Positions 45,765 to 54,574 of a stretch of DNA of 64,000 nucleotides are shown piece after piece. Made by a program: the position numbers and the translations under genes. The notes beneath the pieces are model-generated. The model was not told the origin of the DNA and did not search any database. It worked only from the letters and a program-made list of their open reading frames with translations. Positions within the stretch are counted from its first letter, which is position 1. Every line of letters begins with the position of its first letter. The DNA comes from Streptosporangium sandarakinum (GTDB taxonomy: Bacteria > Actinomycetota > Actinomycetes > Streptosporangiales > Streptosporangiaceae), in assembly GCF_013409935.1 (NCBI RefSeq), contig NZ_JACCCO010000001.1, positions 3,596,001-3,660,000 on the forward strand, given 5' to 3'.

Positions 45765-46277
45765 CTACGCCCCGCCGGCCGATGCCCCGTGGACCACCAG
45801 GGCCCAGGCGAGGCAGCCGAAGGCCGCCGTCGACGCCGCCGCGCGGATGACGTTCCAGCGCACCCACGCCGCCTCGAATTGCTCTCGCGCCGCCGCGAGG
45901 TCACCGGTCCCAGCCGCGGCGAGCCGGTCGTTGAGCGGCACGTTGACCGCGAAGGTCACGGCCAGGACGAGGCCGTACAGCACGAGGGCGGCCACGATCC
46001 AGGGCAGCGCCGGCCGGCCGTCCCCGCGCAGGTGGAGCGCCGCCGCCAGCAGGGTCAGCACCAGCGCGCCGCCGAAGGCGAGGGCGAACCAGCCGTTGAG
46101 GATGGCCACGTTGATCTGCCGCATCGCCTCCACGAAGGTACGGTCGCCGCCGCGGCCCAGACCGGGCATGACCGCGTAGGCGAAGGCGGCGAACAGGCCG
46201 GCCGTGAGGCCCATGGCGAGGGTGGACGCGACCAGGGCGGCGCTTCTGAACAACTCGAACATCGCTTTCTCCATCAC
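45765..46277 (-). CDS. DUF1772 (anthrone oxygenase-like) membrane protein
   Basis: This is a 170-residue protein with four hydrophobic helices (LVASTLAMGLTAGLFAAFAYAVMPGL, FALAFGGALVLTLLAAAL, IVAALVLYGLVLAVTFAVNVPLNDRL and a final AAASTAAFGCLAWALVV). The NVPLND motif before the third loop and AWVRWNVIRA mark the DUF1772 family. Its enzymatic role is unproven; homologues lie near SDR enzymes. It is separate from the NmrA gene by 272 bp with a small perfect hairpin at 46395-46414. Confidence 0.8.
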   Translation of the reverse strand: MMEKAMFELFRSAALVASTLAMGLTAGLFAAFAYAVMPGLGRGGDRTFVEAMRQINVAILNGWFALAFGGALVLTLLAAALHLRGDGRPALPWIVAALVLYGLVLAVTFAVNVPLNDRLAAAGTGDLAAAREQFEAAWVRWNVIRAAASTAAFGCLAWALVVHGASAGGA

Positions 46278-46394
46278 ATCTAGCGAGGGGACCGCCGGGT
46301 TACCCGGTAGGGGAATCGCTTCCTTGATATGGTTCCTGTGTTCGAAACGGGCAGGGCTTGTCCGTCGCCTACCTCAGCCGAGGGAAGCGAGAAG

Positions 46395-46414
46395 CCGCTC
46401 CCCTCGGGGAGCGG
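46395..46414. terminator. Short hairpin between the DUF1772 and NmrA-like genes
   Basis: The 9-bp arms CCGCTCCCC and GGGGAGCGG flank a 2-base loop within the 272-bp gap 46278-46549. A second GC-rich fold near 46478-46505 lies closer to the NmrA-like stop and may terminate that transcript. No gene is seen in the gap. Confidence 0.45.
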
Positions 46415-46549
46415 AGGAGTCACGAACAGGGGTCGGGTGTCCACACGGGGGGGCGGACCCTTCGGGAGTGGGCGCGGCCCCGCCCCGCACGGGCGGGCGC
46501 GGGCCGCTTTGTCGGCGCGGGTCTCCGGCGTCCGGACGGTCCGGCGCGG

Positions 46550-47371
46550 TCAGGCGTTCCAGACGCCGGTCGCGGCGGTCTCGTGGGCGTAGTCGGTGAA
46601 GTCACGGGGCTCCCTGCCCAGGACGCGCCGGACGCCGTCGGCGAGGTGGGCGTTGCGTCCGTCCAGGACCCTGGCGAACAGTCCGGCAAGCATGGCCGCC
46701 TCCCCGGCTGGCACGCCCTGTTCCACGAGTCCGGCAGTGTACTCCTGCGGAGAGACAGGCACGTACCGGACATCCCTGCCCGCCGCCTCGGCGATCTCCC
46801 GAGCCGCGTCGGTGAAGGTGAGCAGGCGGGGGCCGGTCAGTTCGTGGATCCGGCCCGCGTGGCCGTCCCGTGTCAGCGCCGCGACGGCGACGTCCGCGAT
46901 GTCCTCGGCGTCGACGAACGGCTCCGCCACCGTCCCGGCCGGCAGGGTGATCACTCCGTCGAGCACCGGTCCCAGCAGGTGGTGCTCACTGAAGTTCTGG
47001 CAGAACCAGCTCGCCCGCAGGATCGTCCAGTCGGTGCCGCACGCCTCCACCTCCCGTTCGCAGGCGCGGGCCTCCTCCTCGCCCCGGCCCGACAGCAGCA
47101 CCAGCCGCCGGACCCCGCTTCCCGCCGCCAGGCGGGCGAACGCGCCGATCGCCTCCACCGATCCGGGGGCGGCCAGGTCCGGCTGGTACGTCACGTACAC
47201 CGCCTCCGCGCCCCGCAGCGCGGGGGCCCAGGTGGCCGGCTCCTCCCAGTCGAACGGGAGCGCGGTCGAGCGAGAGACGGCCCGCACCGGCAGGCCCTGG
47301 GCCGCGAGCCGCGCGGCCACCCTGCGGCCGGTCTTGCCCGTGCCGCCCACAATCACCGTTGTCTTCTGCAT
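46550..47371 (-). CDS. NmrA-like NAD(P)-binding reductase
   Basis: This is a 273-residue Rossmann protein. ATG 47371 (MQKTTVIVGGTGKTGRRVAARL) gives the GxxGxxG dinucleotide loop at residues 9-15; the frame further upstream lacks support. VYVTYQPDLAAPGSVEAI and RRLVLLSGRGEEEARACEREVEACGTDWTILRASWFCQNF resemble NmrA/TMR-type atypical SDRs, and the YxxxK motif of classical SDRs is missing. Such proteins act as quinone reductases or redox sensors. Its upstream region carries the AraC-type promoter-like repeat, suggesting joint control with the araC gene. Confidence 0.83.
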   Translation of the reverse strand: MQKTTVIVGGTGKTGRRVAARLAAQGLPVRAVSRSTALPFDWEEPATWAPALRGAEAVYVTYQPDLAAPGSVEAIGAFARLAAGSGVRRLVLLSGRGEEEARACEREVEACGTDWTILRASWFCQNFSEHHLLGPVLDGVITLPAGTVAEPFVDAEDIADVAVAALTRDGHAGRIHELTGPRLLTFTDAAREIAEAAGRDVRYVPVSPQEYTAGLVEQGVPAGEAAMLAGLFARVLDGRNAHLADGVRRVLGREPRDFTDYAHETAATGVWNA

Positions 47372-47392
47372 GTCTCCAGTCAAGTACCGCTC

Positions 47393-47479
47393 GATGAGAC
47401 TTTCCATGGCGTAAAAGCTCATCCTCATATTCGAGCGTCTATCGTGGAGAGGGTGGGCGTACTCGTCACCCTGTGGACC
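47393..47479 (+). repeat. Left copy of an 85-bp imperfect direct repeat; decayed araC 5' end
   Basis: GATGAGACT (47393-47401), then TCATATT.GA.CGTCTA (47425-47441), then GTGGGCGTACTCG (47453-47465) align without length change, except for one base, to 50412-50497, where the last block is the start of the araC gene. GTG 47453 matches the araC ATG, followed by similar first codons. After about ten codons similarity stops. Position and orientation relative to the NmrA gene suggest a lost divergent araC start. Confidence 0.7.
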
Positions 47480-47509
47480 ATGCGCCCAACCCCGCCGACC
47501 ATGCGCCAC

Positions 47510-47585
47510 GAGCGGTGCCACCCATCACAGTGGGTGCCGCTCGCGCGCCACGAGCGGCACCCCTCCATCACAGCGGGTGCCGTTC
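47510..47585 (-). terminator. Two tandem hairpins after the secreted-protein gene
   Basis: Hairpin one pairs 47510-47524 with 47531-47542 (one bulge); hairpin two pairs 47552-47562 with 47575-47585 (one G-T pair). Both arise from copies of GAGCGG(T)GC(CA)CCC...GGGTGCCG. They lie 39 bp past the stop of the secreted-protein gene, on the minus strand, and probably terminate it. Confidence 0.65.
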
Positions 47586-47623
47586 ACCCACCTCGAACGG
47601 CATCGCCCCCGTTCGCACCCGGA

Positions 47624-48466
47624 TCAGAGCGCGAAGTCCACGGCGAACTCCCGGTACACCCGCTCCCTGGCCGCCTGGGCCTTGGGCGAGTACGCGGCGT
47701 AGAAGGACCTCCCGCACTCCAGGTCCTTCAGGGCATCCTTGATCTCCCCGTCCAGGTACGGCTTGGCCTCCTCCGGCTTCAGCACCGGCTTCATGGTCAG
47801 GACGCGGCCCTTGGGCACCTTCGGCAGCGGACCCTTGTGCTGCCTCTTGGCGACCTCCGTGGCCTGCTTCGTGTACCGCGACCGGCCGAGCTCGGCCAGG
47901 GCCGAGGGCTTGGTCCGGCCGACGCCCAGGCACGTGGCGAACCGCCCGCCGAGTCGCGCGAGCTCCTTGTCCTTGTCGAGCGCGGCCAGGGACCTGTCCG
48001 TCGCCGCGTCGAGCTTGGTGAGGTAGTCGTCGAACGAGGTGACGGTCTTGCCCAAGTGCTGCTCGACGGCCTTGGCGAAGCAGCCGTCGTCGGCGGCGCG
48101 CCACTTCTTCAGCTCGTTCGCCGACATCGCCATCAGGTTCTCGTTGTTCGGGTTCTCCCCCGACACGGGGTTGACCACCGGGTCGTGCGGATAGACGAGC
48201 CTGGACCAGACACCGTAGCCGTACTTGGCCCGGTACGCGCGCAGCGCCGCGTGGTCACCCGCGAGCCGCTCCCGCTCCCCGTCCTGCCACTCGCGCCTGA
48301 TCACCGGTTCGGCCAGGTAGGTGAAGCCTCGCTCCTGCATGCAGGCGACGCGCGTCTCCTCCATGACGGCCTTCTTCTCGTACACGGCCTCCGCCCCCGG
48401 TGAGGTGAGACCGCCGAACGAACCGACGAGCAGGGTGGCCGCGACGGCCTTCGCTGCGACGAACAT
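47624..48466 (-). CDS. Secreted protein of unknown function
   Basis: This is a 280-residue protein with an N-terminal signal peptide (hydrophobic AATLLVGSFGGL, cleavage near GAEA-VY at about 27). The mature part is charged and helical, with widely spaced Cys (Cys42, one in DDGCFAKAV, one in RFATCLGVG, one in DLECGRSF) that may pair as two disulfides. No family is recognised. It is 72 bp downstream of the CU044_5270-type gene and the ECF sigma gene on the same strand, so it could be a secreted member of that module. It has an AAGGAGC site before the ATG. Confidence 0.7.
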   Translation of the reverse strand: MFVAAKAVAATLLVGSFGGLTSPGAEAVYEKKAVMEETRVACMQERGFTYLAEPVIRREWQDGERERLAGDHAALRAYRAKYGYGVWSRLVYPHDPVVNPVSGENPNNENLMAMSANELKKWRAADDGCFAKAVEQHLGKTVTSFDDYLTKLDAATDRSLAALDKDKELARLGGRFATCLGVGRTKPSALAELGRSRYTKQATEVAKRQHKGPLPKVPKGRVLTMKPVLKPEEAKPYLDGEIKDALKDLECGRSFYAAYSPKAQAARERVYREFAVDFAL

Positions 48467-48538
48467 GGCAATGCTCCTTCATCTGTGTGGACATGCGAAA
48501 CAGAACTCCCGGCCGAGAAGGCCGGATCGGGGAAGGTC

Positions 48539-49573
48539 TCAGCAGGGGATCTTCATGCGGGACGCCTTCGATGACACCTCGGGCAGCCCGGGGACGAGAT
48601 CGACGGCGAGTACGGCGGTGCCGTTCACCTCGCCCTTCCTGGCCGTGAACTCGCTGGTGGGCAGCCTCACCTTTCGGTCCCTGGTGTTCACCGTGCGCTC
48701 GCCCAGGTAACGGTAGGTTCGCCGGTCGAAGATCATCTCGGACCGGGTGCCGTCGCCCTCGTCCATGGCGACGGCCAGGCCGGGGCGGCCCGCGACGTCA
48801 ACGGCGTCGGGGACGAGCACGACGCCGTCCAGCCCGGCGGCCACCCGGTACAGCGCGGCGCCCAGGCTTGGGCGTACCACGGACTCGGCGACCAGCTCCC
48901 GGAGGGAGGACCAGATGCGCGACGGCTCCTCGCCCGTGTCAGCCACGATCTTCGCGCGCACCCGGACGGGGTCCGTCGGCCAGGCGCTCAGCCGGGCGTA
49001 GGCCGGCCGGCCGGGGCAGGCCGCCGGCTCGTACACGGTGTCCTCGGGGCCGCGGTCCCAGCGGTTCCGGGGTGCCGGTCCCGTGGCCGACAGGCCCCGC
49101 TCGCGGCTCAGCCAGGGCTTTCCCACATCGGCGGCCTCCCAGCGCTCCTCGCTGACCAGCACCTTGGTGTGCCGCGTCCCGCCCGACCCGTCCTCGGTGT
49201 ACAGGCTGCGCTGGGTCAGTCTCCTGGTGTGGACGTACTGGCCGCGGGCCGGCACCGTGTCGGGCTGGCCGGACGCGGCCCGCGCGGCCAGGGTGAGCAG
49301 CGTCTTGGCGTCGGCCGGCGGCGCGGCGATCAGATACCCGGGGGTGTGCGGGCCGGAACCGCCCAGACCCACCTCGGTGACGAGGATGCCGGCGGTGAGC
49401 GTTACCGCCATCGCGCCGACCAGGGCGACGCGCCGGACCGGCAACGCGGTACGCCACCCGCGGCGCGGACGGTCGAAGCGGGACACCAGGGCGGTACGGG
49501 AACCCGCCAGGTCGCGCTCGGTCGCCTTGGGGACCTCGGCCCACAACCGGGCGAGCTCCTCCATCTCATCCAT
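48539..49573 (-). CDS. CU044_5270 family membrane protein, probable anti-sigma partner
   Basis: This is a 344-residue protein with a short cytoplasmic N-terminus ([22 protein letters not shown]), one membrane helix (about 50-70, [22 protein letters not shown]) and an external region with [28 protein letters not shown] and, later, [29 protein letters not shown]. This is the pattern of the CU044_5270 family found after ECF sigma genes. The start overlaps the sigma gene by 8 bp, consistent with an anti-sigma role. The external domain may sense envelope ligands. It has no zinc motif. Confidence 0.82.
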   Translation of the reverse strand: MDEMEELARLWAEVPKATERDLAGSRTALVSRFDRPRRGWRTALPVRRVALVGAMAVTLTAGILVTEVGLGGSGPHTPGYLIAAPPADAKTLLTLAARAASGQPDTVPARGQYVHTRRLTQRSLYTEDGSGGTRHTKVLVSEERWEAADVGKPWLSRERGLSATGPAPRNRWDRGPEDTVYEPAACPGRPAYARLSAWPTDPVRVRAKIVADTGEEPSRIWSSLRELVAESVVRPSLGAALYRVAAGLDGVVLVPDAVDVAGRPGLAVAMDEGDGTRSEMIFDRRTYRYLGERTVNTRDRKVRLPTSEFTARKGEVNGTAVLAVDLVPGLPEVSSKASRMKIPC

Positions 49574-50132
49574 GGTCTGCCCCTTCCAGTGCCCGGCGGA
49601 CCTTCTTGCGCGCTCGGTTGAGCCGGGATCGCACGGTCCCGACCGGGACGTTCAGCGCCTCGGCCACCTCCTCGTACGTCAGCTCCGCCCACGCCACCAA
49701 CAGCAACACGTCCCTGTCCCCGGTGCGTAACCCGGCCAGTGCCGCCACCAACGGCCCGTTGACCGCCAGCGTGCCCACCTCGTCCTCCACCGGCCCGCCG
49801 GTGATCTCCACCGGATCCACGCCGCCGCGCACGTAGGCGCGATAGCGGGCCATCTCGCGCCGCCGCCGCTTGCCGATCACATTCGAGGCGATGCCGTACA
49901 GCCAGGGCCGGGCATCGGCCTGACCGAGCCGGTAGCGGTGCCGGTGTTCGAACGCCGTCAGGAACGTCTCCGACACCACGTCCTCGGCGGAGTCCTGACC
50001 GAGCCTGCGGGCCGCGTAACGGTGCAGGGCGGGCGCGTGCCGGTCGAACACCGTGGCGAATGCCTCCGGATTCCGCAGTGAGCGGTGGATCAGGTCGGCG
50101 TCGGCGGCCTCGGCTGTCGCCGGTTGGGCCAT
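49566..50132 (-). CDS. ECF RNA polymerase sigma factor (CU044_5270-linked)
   Basis: This is a 188-residue ECF sigma factor. Region 2 is [47 protein letters not shown], with -10 recognition in [27 protein letters not shown]. Region 4 is [48 protein letters not shown]. The 3' end overlaps the membrane protein start. The promoter lies in the 338-bp gap before the divergent araC gene (50133-50470). It is accessory and unlike the SigM pair at 12-14 kb. Confidence 0.93.
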   Translation of the reverse strand: MAQPATAEAADADLIHRSLRNPEAFATVFDRHAPALHRYAARRLGQDSAEDVVSETFLTAFEHRHRYRLGQADARPWLYGIASNVIGKRRRREMARYRAYVRGGVDPVEITGGPVEDEVGTLAVNGPLVAALAGLRTGDRDVLLLVAWAELTYEEVAEALNVPVGTVRSRLNRARKKVRRALEGADHG

Positions 50133-50470
50133 GGACTGGTCAGCTCCTTCACGCGGTGCCTAAGCCCGGAAAATGGGCGGATTCGCTGGTATTTACCGTT
50201 GCTCCGCCGAAGAGTTCACGCCGGGCCGATCTTTCTCCGCGGGCCGTTCGGGCTCATTCGGGCGAGGGCCCGTGGGCGAAGCGATCGATCCGGCGGCGCG
50301 TCGCGGGCTGATCCGGCGGCGGTTCCTCGCCGCGGGCCGGTCCGCCGCCCGGCGTCCGTCTCGTCCGGGCCCTGGATCCCACGACATCTCCATCCCCGGT
50401 TAAGCGTTCCGGATGAGACTCCAAAAGCCGAAAGAGCGATATTTCATATTTGAACGTCTAAGATGGGGCC
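50133..50470. other. Gap between the ECF sigma and araC genes, containing the right repeat copy
   Basis: No gene is seen in this 338-bp stretch. The right copy of the 85-bp repeat begins at 50412 (GATGAGACT), with TCATATTTGAACGTCTA at 50444-50460; TAAGAT (50458-50463) ends seven bases before the araC ATG at 50471 and could be a -10 element of a leaderless transcript. The sigma gene promoter should lie near the left end, but I cannot assign it. Confidence 0.6.
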
Positions 50471-51457
50471 ATGGACGCACTCGCCGGTCTGCTGGACGGG
50501 CCGCGGGCCCACCGGGCCTTCCTGCTGCGCTCGCTCCTGGATCCCCCGTGGTCCCTGCGGATCCAGGACGAGGCGCCGCTCACCCTGGTCACCGTGACGC
50601 GGGGCCGGGCGTGGATGATCCCCGACGACGGCGAGGCCGTACGGCTGGACGCGGGGGACGTCGCGATAGCGCGCGGCCCCGACCCCTACACGGTCGCCGA
50701 CGACCCGGCCACCCCCTGGCAGGTGGTGATCCACCCCGGCCAGCGCTGCACCACGCTGGGGGGCGAGCCGCTGGAGGAGGAGATGGGCCTCGGCGTGCGC
50801 ACCTGGGGGAACAGCTCCGACGGATCGACGGTGCTGCTCACCGGCACCTACCAGATGCGCGGGGAGGTCAGCGGGCGGCTGCTCACGGCGCTGCCGCCGC
50901 TGCTGGTCCTCCCCGGGGAGGGCGGCGACCATTCCCTGACCGCGCTGCTCGACCAGGAGATCGTCAGGGACGACCCGGGCCAGGAGGCCGTCCTCGACCG
51001 GCTGCTCGACCTCCTGCTCATCACCGTGCTGCGGAAGTGGTTCTCCCGGCCCGAGGCGGAGGCCCCGACCTGGTACCGGGCGCACGCCGACCCGGTGGTG
51101 GGCCGCGCGCTGCGGATGATCCACAACGACCCGGCCCACCCCTGGACCGTGGCCGGGCTGGCCGCCGGGGCAGGCGTGTCCCGGGCGTCGCTGGCGCGCC
51201 GCTTCACCGAGCTGGTCGGCGAGCCGCCCATGGCGTTCCTCACCGGCTGGCGGCTGGCCCTGGCCGCCGACCTGCTGCGCGAGACCGACGCCACCGTCGG
51301 CGCGGTGGCCCGGCAGGTCGGCTACGGCGGCCCGTTCGCCCTCAGCGCCGCCTTCAAGCGCGCGTTCGGCGTCAGCCCGCAGCGGTACCGCGAGGCGGGG
51401 GTGCCCGGAACCGGAGCCGGAGCGGCCGGGGCCGCGGTCAGCCGGCCGGGCGCGTGA
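50471..51457 (+). CDS. AraC family transcriptional regulator with cupin-type sensor domain
   Basis: This is a 328-residue regulator. An N-terminal cupin-6 type domain (about 1-185: LTLVTVTRGRAWMIPDDGEAVRLDAGDVAIARG) precedes an AraC DNA-binding domain with two helix-turn-helices (AGLAAGAGVSRASLARRFTELVG and VGAVARQVGYGGPFALSAAFKRAFGVSPQRYR, about 210-305). Such regulators often lie beside an NmrA-like reductase gene and control it. No ribosome site is seen, and TAAGAT lies just before the ATG. Its 3' end overlaps the convergent phosphodiesterase gene by 20 bp. Confidence 0.92.
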   Translation: MDALAGLLDGPRAHRAFLLRSLLDPPWSLRIQDEAPLTLVTVTRGRAWMIPDDGEAVRLDAGDVAIARGPDPYTVADDPATPWQVVIHPGQRCTTLGGEPLEEEMGLGVRTWGNSSDGSTVLLTGTYQMRGEVSGRLLTALPPLLVLPGEGGDHSLTALLDQEIVRDDPGQEAVLDRLLDLLLITVLRKWFSRPEAEAPTWYRAHADPVVGRALRMIHNDPAHPWTVAGLAAGAGVSRASLARRFTELVGEPPMAFLTGWRLALAADLLRETDATVGAVARQVGYGGPFALSAAFKRAFGVSPQRYREAGVPGTGAGAAGAAVSRPGA

Positions 51458-52196
51458 CGACCGGGCGCGTGTGGGTGGTGAGACGGCCGTCCGCGAGGAC
51501 GTGGATGGAGATCTGCGGCGGGAAGCCGTAGTCGATCGGCTCGGCGGCGGGAGACTCCTGCGGCAGCAGCAGGGTCGAGACGACGCCGGGGGCGACGAGC
51601 ACGGGCAGTCCGGCGAAGGTGGTGCTCGCCGCGGTGTGGGCGTGGCCGGTGAGCACCGCCGTCACCCGCGGATGCCGCCGCAGGACCTCCGCCAGCCGCT
51701 CCGGCGCGCGCAGACGGATCTCGTCGACGTACGGGATGCCCAGCGACACGGGCGGATGGTGCATGCCCACCAGCGCGGGCGTACCGGGGTCCTCGGCGAG
51801 GACGGCGTCCAGCCAGGCGAGCGTCTCGTCCGAAAGGAAGCCCTCCGGCCGGCCCGGGACGCTGGAGTCGCACAGCGCCACGGTCAGGCCGTCGAGCCGC
51901 AGGACCTGGTCGACCGGGCCGTCGCCGTCGCCGTCCTGGCCGAGGAGGACCTTGCGGAACGCCGCCCGGGTGTCGTGGTTGCCCGGGCACATGACCGTGG
52001 GGTGGCGGGAGGCGAGCAGTTCGCGCGCGGTCTCGTACTCCTCGACCGTGCCGTGGTCGGCGACGTCCCCGGTCACGATCACGGCGTCCAGCGGGCCGGG
52101 CAGGCCGTCCAGGTGCCGCATGACGGCCCGGGTCCTCTCAACGCTGTCGGGGGAACCGCCGATGTGGGTGTCGCTCACGTGCGCCAGTGTCAGCAT
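51438..52196 (-). CDS. Calcineurin-like metallophosphoesterase (CpdA-type cyclic nucleotide phosphodiesterase)
   Basis: This is a 252-residue enzyme from ATG 52196 (MLTLAHVSDTHIGG). The metallophosphoesterase motifs are in order: DTH (9-11), GDVADHG, GNHDTRAAF, MHHPPV and GHAHTAAS, giving a two-metal site. Sequence resembles class III cyclic nucleotide phosphodiesterases such as Rv0805, but other phosphodiesters are possible. An in-frame upstream extension (to 52484) has no support. It ends within the araC gene end, on the opposite strand. Confidence 0.86.
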   Translation of the reverse strand: MLTLAHVSDTHIGGSPDSVERTRAVMRHLDGLPGPLDAVIVTGDVADHGTVEEYETARELLASRHPTVMCPGNHDTRAAFRKVLLGQDGDGDGPVDQVLRLDGLTVALCDSSVPGRPEGFLSDETLAWLDAVLAEDPGTPALVGMHHPPVSLGIPYVDEIRLRAPERLAEVLRRHPRVTAVLTGHAHTAASTTFAGLPVLVAPGVVSTLLLPQESPAAEPIDYGFPPQISIHVLADGRLTTHTRPVVTRPAG

Positions 52197-52246
52197 GCCG
52201 CCAAGCGTCGCACAGACGACCGCCGGTCCCGGGCGTCCCGGGAGGG

Positions 52247-52702
52247 TCAGGGCCGGTCGCCGCGGGGGTCGAGGGGGCGCTCGAAGAAGGTCTCCAGCAC
52301 CACCACGGTCCGGGTGCCGGTGACTCCGCGCACATCGTGCAGGTGTTTCAGCACGGCTTGCAGGTCCTCGGTGCTGGAGGTGCGCACCTTCACGAGCAGC
52401 GAGGCGGACCCGGCGACGACGTGGGCCTCCTCGATCCAGGGGAGCGCGGCCAGTGCCTCCGCCGTCTCCGCGCCGCCCATCCACGCGTTGGCGTCGATCA
52501 TCACGAACGCGGCCACGCCCTTGCCCACCGCCGCCGGGTCGACCTCCACCGAGGTCCGTCTGATCACCCCGCGTCGGCGGAGTTTGCGCACACGCTCGTG
52601 GGTGGCGCCGCTGGACAGTCCGACGGCCTCGCCGAGCGCCGCGTACGACTGGGTGGCGTCGGCCTGGAGCAGGGCGAGGAGTTCACGGTCGATATCGTCC
52701 AC
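52247..52702 (-). CDS. Lrp/AsnC family transcriptional regulator
   Basis: This is a 151-residue regulator from GTG 52702 (VDDIDRELLALLQADATQS). The N-terminal helix-turn-helix is YAALGEAVGLSSGATHERVRKLRRRGVI; the RAM effector domain follows (AAFVMIDANAW, EEAHVVAGSASLLVKVRTSSTEDLQAVL). The family senses amino acids or small ligands and forms octamers. It is divergent from an SMP-30 gene with 101 bp between, so it may control that gene as well as itself. Confidence 0.9.
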   Translation of the reverse strand: MDDIDRELLALLQADATQSYAALGEAVGLSSGATHERVRKLRRRGVIRRTSVEVDPAAVGKGVAAFVMIDANAWMGGAETAEALAALPWIEEAHVVAGSASLLVKVRTSSTEDLQAVLKHLHDVRGVTGTRTVVVLETFFERPLDPRGDRP

Positions 52703-52803
52703 GATGACATCGTAGCGCCGAACCAAAATCCGTATTTCGCCACTTGACCGAATGATGTCTTGTGAGATTAGGTTCACGCAGGATTAGATTCGGAAGGTGC
52801 GGT

Positions 52804-53745
52804 ATGGAAGTGATCGAGGCATGTTTTGAGGTCCTGGACGACCGGTTCCGGGCATGCCGGGGCGACGACCGCATCGAGCGGCTCGCCACGGGCTGCCGCT
52901 GGGCCGAGGGTCCGGTCTACTTCCCCGCGGGCCGGTTCCTGCTCTGGAGCGACATCCCCAATGACCGGATGCTCCGCTGGGACGAGACGACCGGTGCGGT
53001 CGGCACGTTCCGGCAGCCCGCCGGACACGCCAACGGCCATACCGTCGACCGCGAGGGCCGGCTGGTCTCCTGCGAGCAGGGGAACCGCCGGGTCACCAGA
53101 ACCGAGCACGACGGCTCCATCACGGTCATCGCCGACCGGTGGCGGGGGCGGAGGCTGAACAGCCCCAACGACGTGGTGGTGCGGTCGGACGGCTCGATCT
53201 GGTTCACCGATCCGTCCTACGGCATCGACAGCGACTACGAGGGGCACCGGGCGGAGAGCGAGATCGGAGCCTGCCACGTCTATCGCGTGGACCCGGTCAC
53301 CGGGGAGGTCGCGATCGTGGCCGACGACTTCGTCCGCCCCAACGGCCTGGCCTTCTCCCCCGACGAGTCGACGCTCTACGTCGTCGACACCCGAGCCGGT
53401 CACCTTCGGGCGTTCGAGGTGGGCGAGGACGGCGCGCTCACGGGCGGCGCGGTGCTCGCCACCTGCTCCTCCGGGATCTTCGACGGTCTTCGCGTGGACA
53501 CCGACGGGCGGATCTGGGCCGCGGCCGGGGACGGTGTGCACTGCTTCGACCCGGACGGCACGCTGATCGGAAAGATCCGTTTCCCCGAGGCGGTGTCCAA
53601 CCTGTGCTTCGGCGGCGCCAAGCGCAACCTGCTGTTCGTCACCGCCACCACCTCGCTCTACTCGATCATGCTAACCGTCAACGGCGCCACCCGGCCTGCG
53701 GCACCCGGCCGCCGCGACCCGGTCGACGCCGTCCGGGTGCCGTGA
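52804..53745 (+). CDS. SMP-30/gluconolactonase family protein
   Basis: This is a 313-residue six-bladed beta-propeller. ATG 52804 (MEVIEACFEVLDDRF) has GGAAGG five bases upstream. Typical features are LATGCRWAEGPVYFPAGRFLLWSDIPNDRMLRW (first calcium-binding Glu), GHANGHTVDREGRLVSCEQGNRRVTR, SPNDVVVRSDGSIWFTDPSYG and RPNGLAFSPDESTLYVVDT, which match gluconolactonases. It likely opens a sugar lactone. The neighbour Lrp regulator is divergent. The true substrate is unknown. Confidence 0.9.
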   Translation: MEVIEACFEVLDDRFRACRGDDRIERLATGCRWAEGPVYFPAGRFLLWSDIPNDRMLRWDETTGAVGTFRQPAGHANGHTVDREGRLVSCEQGNRRVTRTEHDGSITVIADRWRGRRLNSPNDVVVRSDGSIWFTDPSYGIDSDYEGHRAESEIGACHVYRVDPVTGEVAIVADDFVRPNGLAFSPDESTLYVVDTRAGHLRAFEVGEDGALTGGAVLATCSSGIFDGLRVDTDGRIWAAAGDGVHCFDPDGTLIGKIRFPEAVSNLCFGGAKRNLLFVTATTSLYSIMLTVNGATRPAAPGRRDPVDAVRVP

Positions 53746-53839
53746 CCGGTGCGGCGGTGTGATCCGGGCGGTGCCGTGACCCGGTGCGGCGGGCGTCGGT
53801 CGCCGTGATCGGGTCGGTGCCGCCGGGATCCGCCCCGGG

Positions 53840-54574
53840 TCACTCCCACCGGAACAACCGCGCCGCCAGCGCGCCGGTGGCCAGCACGGTCACCGCCATC
53901 ACCGCCAGGTGCAGCGGCTGCGGCGCGTGGCCCGCCCAGGTGTCACGGATCGCCTGGCCGAACGGCGCCAGCGGCAGGAAGTCGCCGATCCGGCGAATCA
54001 GGTCCGGCATCAGCTCGCGGGGGATCCACATGCCCGCCACGAACAGCAGCGGGAACATCAGCAGCGAGCCGATCCCGGACGCGACCTTCGAGCTGGGCGC
54101 GACGGCGGCGACCAGCAGGCCGAGACCGAGCACCGAGGCGGTGCCGAGCGCGAACACGCCGGTGAACGCCAGGAGGTTCCGGGGTACGGCCACGCCGAGG
54201 AACAGGTGACCCAGCACGATCAGCAGGACGGTGGCGACGACCGCCACCGCGAGGTTGTTCACCACCTGGGCGACCAGCAGCCGGACCGGACTGACCGGGG
54301 TGGTGGACATCCGGCGCAGCACGCCGTTCTCCCGGTAGGCGACCAGCGTGGCCGGCAGCGCCGTCAGCGCCATCGTCACCACCGACAGGATCACCATCAT
54401 GCCGGGGAGCTGGGTGTCGATGACCCGCTGCCCGCCCAGCGCCGGGTCCGGCTCGCCGAAACCGGGAATGCTGCCCAGCCCCAGCAGGAGGGCCAGCGGG
54501 AGCAGGACGGCGAAGATCGGCCCGGCCGGGTCGCGGAGGAAGAGCCTGGCCTCAGTGATGATCATCTTGTTCAT
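53840..54574 (-). CDS. ABC-2 type transporter permease
   Basis: This is a 244-residue protein with six hydrophobic segments, including FAVLLPLALLLGLGSIPGF, MVILSVVTMALTALPATL, VVATVLLIVLGHLFL, VFALGTASVLGLGLLVAAV and LLMFPLLFVAGMWIP. The ENGVLRRMSTTPVSP stretch is typical of ABC-2 exporters. It starts at ATG 54574, overlapping the stop of the ATPase gene (ATGA). The substrate, perhaps an antibiotic or lipid, is unknown. It is the second gene of the pair. Confidence 0.9.
   Translation of the reverse strand: MNKMIITEARLFLRDPAGPIFAVLLPLALLLGLGSIPGFGEPDPALGGQRVIDTQLPGMMVILSVVTMALTALPATLVAYRENGVLRRMSTTPVSPVRLLVAQVVNNLAVAVVATVLLIVLGHLFLGVAVPRNLLAFTGVFALGTASVLGLGLLVAAVAPSSKVASGIGSLLMFPLLFVAGMWIPRELMPDLIRRIGDFLPLAPFGQAIRDTWAGHAPQPLHLAVMAVTVLATGALAARLFRWE

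Noticed and set aside
50133-50470. A short protein in the sigma-araC gap (Arg/Ser-rich frames of 60-120 codons)
   Set aside because: They are out of step with any ribosome site and overlap the sigma gene or the repeat; codon use is not that of genes nearby.
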